Source: Pteria penguin
Taxonomy: Eukaryota > Mollusca > Bivalvia > Pterioida > Pteriidae
DNA: 64,000 nucleotides
Reading direction: 5' to 3'
Assembly (NCBI GenBank): GCA_035048485.1
Contig: CM068583.1
Span: 28,703,841 to 28,767,840, forward strand
In this document: positions 55,989-64,000 of the stretch, in pieces
Layout of the letters: every line of letters begins with the position of its first letter
How positions within the stretch are numbered: position 1 is the first letter of the stretch
Notes under the pieces: generated by a model
What the model saw: the letters and a program-made list of their open reading frames with translations, nothing else
What the model was told of the DNA's origin: nothing
Database searches by the model: none
Position numbers and translations under genes: made by a program

Positions 55989-56103
55989 CGTACTGTCATA
56001 TGTAATATAGATAATTTGTTTGGTCAATTATCATATTCATTATGACTATAAATGAATATGATAATTGACCAAACAAATTATCTATATTACATATGACAGT
56101 ACG
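55989..56103. mobile_element. Foldback element: perfect 53-bp palindrome arms with 9-base loop
   Basis: Arms 55989-56041 and 56051-56103 are exact reverse complements, beginning CGTACTGTCATATGTAATAT. A smaller relative with the same outer sequence is at 63460-63510. It sits in a region (about 55955-56250) with repeated CGTGCG/CACGAC words that may be another repeat into which it inserted. Confidence 0.9.
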
Positions 56104-56369
56104 AGATACATGTAAATGTTGTAATGTCGTGTGGAAGAAAGGGGGGGGGGTGTTAAAGACCTGATGTGCACACGACTTTTTTGTCGTGCGAACGACATAA
56201 CTATCTTATGCCCACGACTTAGTATGTGGTGCGCACGAGATAATTTTTTTCCACATGTGCCTTCCATACTTGAGTAATTACGGATCTTATACTTTGAACA
56301 AAATATTCTTCCAAGCAATCTAAGTGCATCGCACTGAAAAAGGATACACATGAAAAGTAGAATGGGCAA

Positions 56370-56580
56370 TTCACCCCCCCCCCCCAAATAAGAAAAATAA
56401 AATAAAAACAAAAACAATACAACTACAACAAAATAACACCATCCGAATAGCAGAAAATAAAAAAGATGCCCCCCCCCCCCCAAAAAAAAGACAATCCCCC
56501 CAAAAAACAACATCAAAAATAAAAACAAAATAAAACAGAAAAACAAAACAAAACAAAAACTATAAACAAAAAGAAAAATA
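56370..56580. repeat. C/A-rich low-complexity tract
   Basis: Poly(C) and A-rich runs. The long minus-strand ORF with Phe/Gly-rich sequence is a composition artefact. Confidence 0.9.
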
Positions 56581-56911
56581 CAACAAACACGATTATAGCA
56601 TAATATTGATATCTACTTTAAAGAACATTTTCAGAGATAATAATATTTCACTACATTTACAATTATTTGTACATCTTGTTAAAAATGTATGTGATGGACA
56701 CAGATGAATGAATTCAGGAATGAAGAGTCAAGGTTTTGCTCAGTATTTTTTTTTTTAATATTTCATAACAATTATATATATATATACATTCAAAGCAGTG
56801 CTTATCAAAGTTTTCACACTGACTACGTCCTTGGTTAATTCTCCGATAGCCACAAAATCAAAGACATTAAAGACCACTTTGAATGTAGTCTATGTCTCTA
56901 CACAGAACAGT

Positions 56912-59900
56912 TTAATATTTAGGGGGTAGAGCATCCATAGATACAACTGCGCCATCTACTGGGGCAATACCACCGGTGGCGCCACCTAACGGTACACTTT
57001 GTATAGGTCCTGGTGGAGGGTGGAAATTCGTTGCAGGGTCATTGAAACGGGGTATATCTGTAGGATTAGCACCATGGTAGGCAACTGCAAACAACAAATA
57101 TAAATATGTGTATATTACAGCATAATTAATTTTTTATCAAGAAATGAAAATAATGACTTTTTGTAATGATGTTAAAACTATCGAGTATACATGTTACTAT
57201 CGCTGGTGGATTAAGAGGGTCAGGACTCTGGAGATTCTTGAATAGTCGAATGTAAACGACGAACCGAAATAGTTCTAGATTGATTGATTGAATATTGTTT
57301 TACGTCACTCCATGCTTATTTCATGTGGTGACGGAATCTGCCTGATGTATTGTAGAACACCGGTGCGCCCAGGGCGGGAGTCGAACCCGTGACCTCTCGA
57401 TTACGAGCCGAGATCCTTATCCACTAGGCCACACCGACTCAAATAGTTCCAGATACAAATGTACTGTGACATTTAATGATTTATAGATAATGATAGTGTA
57501 GATAAGATAAACACCGTGTACACCCAGAGTACTGAGGGCATACCTCCATACACTGTACCCATCCGAAGTACTGAAGGCATACCTTTATAATCTGTACCCT
57601 ATCGAAGTACTGAAGGCATACCTCCATACACTGTACCCATTCGAAGTACTGAAGGCATGCCTCTACACACCGTGTTAGCCCAAAGTACTGAGGCCTACTT
57701 TAACACACCGTGACCACATGAGTTTTACTTGACAACGTTTTTGGTGATCAATTCTGTAAAACTAGTGTCTTCACTTACGACAAATTGGATTTCATAGATC
57801 TGTATAAGCATTTTGTTGGCATTGTTATAAATATTCAAACAAACACGATTTTAAGACACACGGGTTTGGAAGTCCAGGCAGAAAGAACACATTTCTAACA
57901 ACCAAACAAATATGTTATGCAAAAGTTTTAGGCGAGTTTTGCACGTACCCATTGTATTATTGTCCAGCTCTTGTTCTCTAGCCATCTGCTCTTTCTTTGC
58001 CCTACCCTTGGCTGCGATCATACAGCAAGCTACGATTGCACATAATATTCCAATGGCCAGTAAACACCCTAACACAGCTCCCACAATCGTCCCGACACTA
58101 GAAATACATTAGAACGCAAATTAAAAACTCCGACTCAGCTCTAGGAAATACTAGAAAAATGGAAGGTGTTTTAGTAAACGTCAAACCCGGATTATTTCAC
58201 CTACATGTATATGGAATCAGCCAGTGTTCAGTGGAGAAGGATACTACGAAGAAAATGTCACTAACCTTCGACATAAACATGGTGAGCCCTCCCACTTGTT
58301 CCTACAAAGGTTCGAATCCATACGTAGAAGACGAGAGACTACAGGTAATTTCATCATGGCGCCTATTTCGGATATTTGGTCGTGATCTCGTTGAATGAAT
58401 GTTAATAACAGTACTGGCCGTTTAGATTATATATTTGTATAATCTAAATACGTATTCTACTTTTCTTGATCAAAAGTGTAAGAAGAAATACGGCGTCAAA
58501 TTTTCATGTGATGTTGACTAGACAGATAACTATATTGTCCATCGGATTAAATAACGAAATATTATTATCACTTCAGTGTACATGTACATACAAATTACTT
58601 CTTTAAATTATGAGGAAAATGAACAAAATATCTCAATATTCATAGGGATTAATTTGTTACTTACGATGTTGGATTTGTTACGGTGCTAGATTTAATTGTT
58701 ACTTACGGTACTGGATTTAATTGTTACATACGGTGCTAATACCTCTTGTGAATTACTTGTATTTGTCATCAAAACAAGATCTACGCAGACTATATAGTTT
58801 ATTCATATATGTATAATTTCACTCTCGTCCATTGTGCAACAATGTAAATCAGTCCTTCTGTGATTTTAGTTTGTAAATATTTATGGTAATATCTGTATTA
58901 CATTGTTTGCATGTTATGTATACGTATATACTTGTAAATATGCTATTTCTATATGCTTTATGGCATTTGAATAAATTGAATTGAATTGATGCTGGATTTA
59001 ATTGTTACGGTGCTGGATTTAAAATTGTTACTTATGTTGCTGGATTTGTTACTTACGGTTCTGAATTTAATTGTTACTTACGGTGCTGGATTTAATTGTT
59101 ACTTACTGGATTTAGTTGTTACTTACGGTGCAGGATTTAATTGTTACTTACTGGATTTAGTTGTTACTTACGGTACTGGAATTTCACTGTTACTTACGGT
59201 GCTGGATTTAATCGTTACTTACGACACTGGATTTAATTGTAACTAATGGTGCTGGATTTAATTGTTACTTACTGTGTGGGATTTAATTGTACTTATGGTG
59301 CTGGATTTAATTGTTACACACGGAGCTGGATTTAATTATTAGGATGCTGGGTTTGATTTTTACTTTCGGTGCTAGTTTTGTTACTTGCGGCACTGGATTT
59401 AATTGTTACATACGGTGCTGAATTTAATAGTTACTGGATTTAATTTTTACTCACGGTGCTGGATTTGTTACTGTGACAACCCCAATAATTACAGAGGCAT
59501 TACTTTAATCAGCTGTCTGGGTAAACCTTTTACGTCTATATTGAACAATAGACTTCTTCAATGGGATAAAGATAATGACATTACCGGTGACGCCCAGTTC
59601 GGGTTTAAACAAGGGGTGAGCACAGTGGATGCGATTTTTGTACTACAATCATTGATAAACCGCACATTGAAAAAAGGGGGAAGTTATATTGTTGTTTTAT
59701 AGACTATCGAAAGGCCTTTGACCTTATTGATAGATGCAAGATGTGGGGTAAACTAATAAATGTTGGTATCCGGGGTAAGATGTTCAATGCTATTAAGTCT
59801 CTTTATGATAACGTTAAGCTGTGTGTGAAACACGATGGCTTTTTAACTGACTATTTCGAATCTATTTCCGGTTTATTACAAGGGGAGGTAATGTCACCGA

Positions 59901-62900
59901 TCTTGTACGCCTTATATGTTCATGATTTTGAAATTAACTTTTTGCATGATAATTGCCCGTCTATAGAAATACAGCTATTAAATATATTTTTACTTAAGTA
60001 TGCTGATGATACAGTTTTGATATCAGAATCAGCTGAGGGATTACAGTCCATGTTGAAATCATTATATTCTTATAATAAGCGTTGGAACTTATCTGTAAAT
60101 ATTGATAAGACGAAAGCGATGGTTTTTAGAAATTGTAAAAAACAAAATAGAGCGAATGATTTTTATTTTAATGACAATAATCTTGAGGTCGTTGACTGTT
60201 ATAATTATCTTGGCATTGTACTTAATTTCAATGGAAAGTTTTTAACTACACAAAAGTATATAGCTGAACAAGGCAGAAAAGCTCTGTTTGCAATTTCAAG
60301 CGCACTCGAATCTTTTAATTTCAATGTTCAAACTAAATGTTCAGTGTTTGATTCTTATGTGAGTAGCATCCTTAATTATGGAGCTGAGATATGGGGATTT
60401 CACAAGGCCGTAGATGTTGAAAAAGTGCACACTTTATTTTGTAAAAATATTTTAGGCTTGAAAAAAAGTACTTATAATAATCTTGTATATTGCGAACTTG
60501 GGAGATTCCCTCTTTCTATTACTCGAAAAATCAAAATCTTTAAATTCTGGCTCAAGATAAAATCCACAACCAACTGTATACTTAAGGCTTGTTATAATCA
60601 AATGGTAGAGAGAAATGACGATTGGACTGTAAATATTCGCCGTGAATTAGAAAACATGGGTCTATCATATATATTCCATGAAGATACTCTAAATAATAAC
60701 ATCATAACTTTGATTGAGAAAAGACTTAAGGATATTTACCAACAATCCATACTTTTAGATATATCAAGGTCATCAAAGGGGCATATATATCAACATCTTA
60801 CAGATAATTCTACCATGCAATATTATTTATTAAAACCTATCCCTTTGTTATATAAAAAGTTTATTGCCAAATTTAGAGTATCATCACACAATCTTCAGAT
60901 AGAACGTGGAAGATATGTAAATGAAAAAAGAAATAGCAGATTAGTTTATTGCCAGATTTAGAGTATCATCACACAATCTTCAGATAGAACGTGGAAGATA
61001 TGTAAATGAAAAAAGAAATAGCAGATTATGTACCAATTGTAACACCAATGATATTGAAGACGAGTTTCATTTTGTGCTTGTTTGTCCTAAGTATACTGAC
61101 TTACGCCGTCGTTTTATCAAGCCATATTATTACAATAGACCATGTGTTTTTAAACTAATACAATTATTAAGCGTAAATAATGTCAAACAATTATTAAATC
61201 ATGGCAAATATCTGTATCTTGCCAGAAAATATAGATCATGATATATATACATACTCCCTCTCCACTGTAATTCAAGACTTTAGTCTACCGTCCAATTATG
61301 TAACTGTATATATACATGTTTGGTGATGTATATGTGTGTGTGCGTGTGTGTGTGTCTGCTTAAGTGTGTATGAGTATACGAATGTGTCTATATTTGTTTA
61401 TCTTTGTTTCTTGTATATATTGTATATATCATGTTCTTGTTTGTGTGTTCTATATGCTGTACTGGCATTCGAAAATAAACTGAATTGAATTGAATACTTA
61501 TAGCACTGGATTTAAATATTACTAACGGTGCTGGATTTAATTGTTATTTACTGGATTTAATTGTTACTTACGGTGCGGGATTTAATTGTTACTTACGGTG
61601 CTGAATTTTACTGTTACTTACGGTGCTTCCGAGCAACAGTATTGATCTGTACTGGCTCCACAACATCCGGCGGAGCAATACTGGTAGTAAAACGTCTGAC
61701 TTCCAGGGGCATAATAAGTAAGACAATAATCAGCAACGCATCCTACAATAAGGAAATTTAAAAGAAATGGATGTAATATAGTTAACGATTGTGATCCAAC
61801 AAAACAGTATTGTCATAGTAGATACATAACGATTGTCTTTTGTCGATTACTTACATGACCATGTAGCCACACTGACTACAGAATTGTCTTATTTTGGAAT
61901 TCGAAGGATGATGGCTTTCGTAGCTTTATTGATTGATCAACGTCAATAGTACAAAACTTTCCTACGATAAAAATGTGATATGATATTATGTATAAAAATA
62001 TTAACAATAACCGGAGATGTTTTTTTTTTCTTTTTTTTGCGGAGAATTTTGCAAGAAATGTATTCTCTGAAAATGCACAATACAAAATCATCTCTGGATT
62101 TAACACATTACTCACGCCTACGTTGTCATAGGATTCAAAGAAACAAAAATATAGAAGTTATGTCTAAAGTGTGTTTCCAGTAACTCATTCTGTCATTAAG
62201 AAACTTTACTTATTTTATTTATGTGTTTTAGATAATTTTGTTATGATTTTTAAATAATCATTATTCTCTATAGTAAATTGTATTATTTCAAGCATTGTTT
62301 TGTAAGTATTGTTTAAAATTGCGGTAGGGATATTGTATAAGTTCTTAGTTATGTACAAAACATTGAAAGTAAAATTTCGCACGCCACCTGTAAATCATGT
62401 TACAACTGTTACACTTGGCACCTTTGAATAGTTTAGATTTATTTTTGTACATACATATATATATATATTCTGCCATCTTCTCTGCTACCTGTACTGAAAT
62501 TTCCAACTAAGGCTTGACGGTTGTAAGAGATTGTAATAATAAAACATTTTGTATTAAAGTTCTTTTGGAACTAGAATAATACGTCACATATTATCCAATC
62601 CATCCTACTGACGTTATGATACGTCTAAACCTTCTCAAGAGATCAGTCACACATGGAGTTCGAACTTGCAGCTCTTATAGTAAGCACTCTCAGATCTCTA
62701 TAAAGGGAAGCGCACTTGTTACAATAAAAGCAAAGAGAGGCTGAGTGTTTGTCTTCACTATAAACTTTGATAATAAACATCTGACAATGAGCAAACTGAT
62801 TAAGCTGGCTCCGCGTAATATACACTCAAAATACAAGCTGTATTCATCAGTCAGTTTTGATTGTTTGATAAACTACAATAAATATCTTTTCACATCATCT

Positions 62901-63020
62901 TATACAAAGTCGGAAAACATATTGAGAAAATGAGGAATAATGATGATTTATGAACCGTAAAGATTTGTTACCTGTAAATGTGAGAAGAATTCCAACAAAT
63001 GCTATGATTTTATTCTCCAT
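56912..63020 (-). CDS. CYYR1/Shisa-like small single-pass membrane protein, 4 exons
   Basis: Complete gene. Coding exons in order: 63020-62972, 61742-61622, 58097-57949, 57084-56912. They total 492 nt (163 residues plus stop); all borders are AG/GT and the phases join. Residues 1-17 form a signal peptide. Exon 2 encodes a Cys/Tyr-rich ectodomain (CVADYC...YYQYCSAGCCG...QYCCSE, seven Cys). Exon 3 begins a membrane segment (IVGAVLGCLLAIGILCAIVA) followed by the basic stop-transfer AAKGRAKKEQ. Exon 4 is a proline-rich tail ending PPKY, a PY motif that binds WW domains such as those of NEDD4-type ubiquitin ligases. This architecture is that of Shisa-like/CYYR1/WBP1 adaptors, proposed to regulate trafficking or degradation of membrane partners. 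The exact subfamily is unsure. A TATA-like TTTATAG lies about 55 bases upstream of the ATG. Confidence 0.85.
57281..57440 (-). mobile_element. tRNA-derived SINE, copy E (internally deleted)
   Basis: Reverse-orientation copy with head (plus strand GGGAGTCGAACCCGTGACCT, CCACTAGGCCACACCGAC) and 3' end (ATTGATTGAATATTGTTTTACGTC, GTGACGGAATCTGCCTGATG), missing the middle. Flanked by a 14-bp duplication AAATAGTTCTAGAT/AAATAGTTCCAGAT (one mismatch; 57267-57280 and 57441-57454). Lies in intron 3 of the CYYR1-like gene. Confidence 0.9.
57512..57715. repeat. Tandem repeat, ~39-40-bp unit, 5 copies (intron 3 of the CYYR1-like gene)
   Basis: The unit contains CGAAGTACTGAAGGCATACC followed by tccatacactgtaccca. 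Copies are diverged at both edges. Confidence 0.92.
58650..59472 (-). repeat. ~25-bp minisatellite carrying repeated splice-donor sequence (intron 2 of the CYYR1-like gene), main part
   Basis: On the gene strand the unit is GTAAGTAACAATTAAATCC plus agcacc, so each unit rebuilds the junction GCACC|GTAAGTAAC found at the real exon 2 donor. Units vary in length where GGTGC is lost. The array is split at 58740-58988 by a LINE 3' end, and at 59473-61496 by a longer LINE. It resumes at 61497-61622, where it runs into exon 2. Confidence 0.93.
58740..58988 (+). mobile_element. 5'-truncated LINE 3' end inserted in the minisatellite
   Basis: Non-repeat sequence inside the array ends CTATATGCTTTATGGCATTT followed by gaataaattgaattgaattga, matching the 3' end of the LINE at 59473-61496 (TGAAT repeats after an AATAAA-like word). 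No coding part remains. Confidence 0.75.
59473..61496 (+). mobile_element. 5'-truncated non-LTR retrotransposon (LINE) inserted in the minisatellite
   Basis: About 2.0 kb, beginning within the RT domain (NPNNYRGITLISCLGK) and running through DYRKAFD, GLLQGEVMSPILY, the catalytic KYADDTVLI, WNLSVNIDKTKAMVF and YNYLGI. A C-terminal region follows with CTNC...EFHFVLVCPKY (a gag-like CCHC-type end, about 61028-61110), then a 3' UTR ending in TGAATTGAATTGAAT. The endonuclease is missing. Two lesions: a one-base frame loss near 59695 just before DYRKAFD, and an 85-bp tandem duplication (60860-60944 and 60945-61029) that ends the main ORF at 60961. RT motifs suggest the CR1/Jockey/I assemblage; not resolved further. 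Confidence 0.9.
59741..60961 (+). pseudogene. LINE reverse transcriptase ORF fragment
   Basis: 406 open codons holding the core RT fingers/palm (GLLQGEVMSP, KYADDTV) and thumb/connection. The upstream RT part is in another frame (59403-59702), and the C-terminal CCHC-like part is displaced by the 85-bp duplication. Not expected to yield a functional product. Confidence 0.9.
61497..61622 (-). repeat. Splice-donor minisatellite, part adjoining exon 2
   Basis: Five to six units directly abut exon 2. The last base of exon 2 is 61622 and the authentic donor GTAAGTAAC begins at 61621. The preceding CACC of the exon is copied in the units. Confidence 0.92.
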
Positions 63021-63459
63021 TTTGTACCCATGAAACTGTTGACACTGGGATTATTGTGATCATTTAACCTCTATAAAACTTGGCAGTGAAGAATGTACTG
63101 GGATTATACCATAATCCCCAGGTATAGGACATGCACGATCACAAGTAAATTCAATCAGAAATATTCTTTTAACTGACCAACTAGGTCTAATATAAGCTCA
63201 TTTTAAAAGAATTAAATTTAAAGTATGGCATGTTTACATATGTATTTCTGTTAATCCGTTCTAAATGCATACATTTCAATCTAACTTGAATTTCTATTGA
63301 TTTTAATCGGAAACTGGACTAAATTATATTTAAAAATATAGCACTGTCAATCAATCAATCAATCGACAAACAGACAGACAGACAGACTATCAAACTAAAT
63401 GACTTGCCTTTCCCTCTGAACGCTCTCCAACCGACAAACACACCAGTCAACAAGCTAAC
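63021..63459 (-). promoter_or_regulatory. 5' flank / putative promoter of the CYYR1-like gene
   Basis: Upstream non-coding DNA. A minus-strand TTTATAG at about 63070-63080 is TATA-like and lies ~55 bases from the ATG. No other element could be assigned. The assignment rests only on position. Confidence 0.25.
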
Positions 63460-63510
63460 TGTCATATGTAATATAATTGATAAAAAAAATTATCCATATT
63501 ACATATGACA
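63460..63510. mobile_element. Small foldback element, TGTCATATGTAATAT arms
   Basis: TGTCATATGTAATAT at 63460-63474 and ATATTACATATGACA at 63496-63510 flank an A/T-rich loop. The arms equal the outer 15 bases of the palindrome at 55989-56103. Confidence 0.8.
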
Positions 63511-64000
63511 TAACTCAACAATGATCCAACCAAACCTATGTTTACGTTCATCTCTGGTTTTCGAAAGATTCAACAGAGGAAGAGAATGTTTGGACTGGCC
63601 CGACAATTAAAATGGCAGTAATATCTGCTATGTTTGCATAGAATTCTGTAGATGTATATAAAATTACTTTTGTTGGTACATTAATAGTTTTCTTTAAGGC
63701 GAGATATTAAAACGGAATGTAGGTCCCTAAATGGCATATTATATATACCCACAAATAATGGTCGAAACGAACGTCTGTAGAGTGCAGTCGTTTTATTTAT
63801 TGATCACCACATTTAGACGTAACGTTGATGCCCATATACTCCCATCATATGGTATATATGTATTTTGCATTTCTCATTTGGATAGATATACTAAAATTTG
63901 CATTTACGTACCATAATCATAGGAAGAATTTTGGAAAATTACGCACTTTTTAAACCATATTCGGTGCGCATAGTTTTCAATAATATATGGCCAATAAAAT
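63511..64000. other. Intergenic, nothing recognised
   Basis: AT-rich sequence to the end of the window without recognisable features. Confidence 0.4.

Noticed and set aside
56082..56556. 154-codon Phe/Gly-rich ORF
   Set aside because: Composition artefact of C/A-rich low-complexity sequence and part of the palindromic element.
58986..59246. 86-codon ORF with repeating Leu/Val/Tyr phrases
   Set aside because: Translation of the 25-bp splice-donor minisatellite, inside an intron and on the opposite strand to the gene.

Overview
The window is animal nuclear DNA: AT-rich, intron-rich, full of transposable elements, and with a classical eukaryotic gene organisation. The repeat types suggest a marine mollusc, probably a bivalve: tRNA-headed SINEs ending in TCAATCAATC, many MITEs carrying TGACGTCA, core-repeat elements with a terminal hairpin, BEL/Pao and LINE elements. 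The species cannot be named from the sequence alone.

Three host genes are well supported, all on the minus strand. (1) 3845-5038 is a single-exon family GT31 (beta-1,3-galactosyl/N-acetylglucosaminyl-type) Golgi glycosyltransferase. (2) 34267-54991 is a complete 14-exon gene for V-ATPase subunit B. All exon phases join, giving 523 codons plus stop. (3) 56912-63020 is a complete 4-exon gene for a small CYYR1/Shisa-like membrane protein (163 residues: signal peptide, Cys/Tyr-rich ectodomain, one membrane segment, proline-rich tail ending in a PY motif). Genes 2 and 3 lie in tandem. They have no evident functional link.

Layout. 1-13.4 kb: foldback element, LINE relic, SINEs, the GT31 gene, a 40-bp minisatellite, relics of a possible nuclease-like ORF broken up by MITEs. 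13.4-21.0 kb: a complete, very young BEL/Pao LTR retrotransposon with 5-bp target duplication. 21-34 kb: LINE relic, SINEs, MITEs, three large minisatellites and one orphan candidate 3' exon. 34-55 kb: the V-ATPase B gene with SINE, MITE and tandem-repeat insertions in its introns. 55-64 kb: the CYYR1-like gene, whose second intron holds a minisatellite and two LINE insertions.

The most interesting observation is that two neighbouring genes have each had a 5' splice site tandemly amplified. In V-ATPase B the last 31 bases of exon 3 plus 12 intron bases exist as exactly four 43-bp copies. In the CYYR1-like gene the exon 2/intron 2 junction is the unit of a ~25-bp minisatellite with about a dozen copies of the donor GTAAGTAAC. 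Both rows of decoy donors lie downstream of the authentic one.
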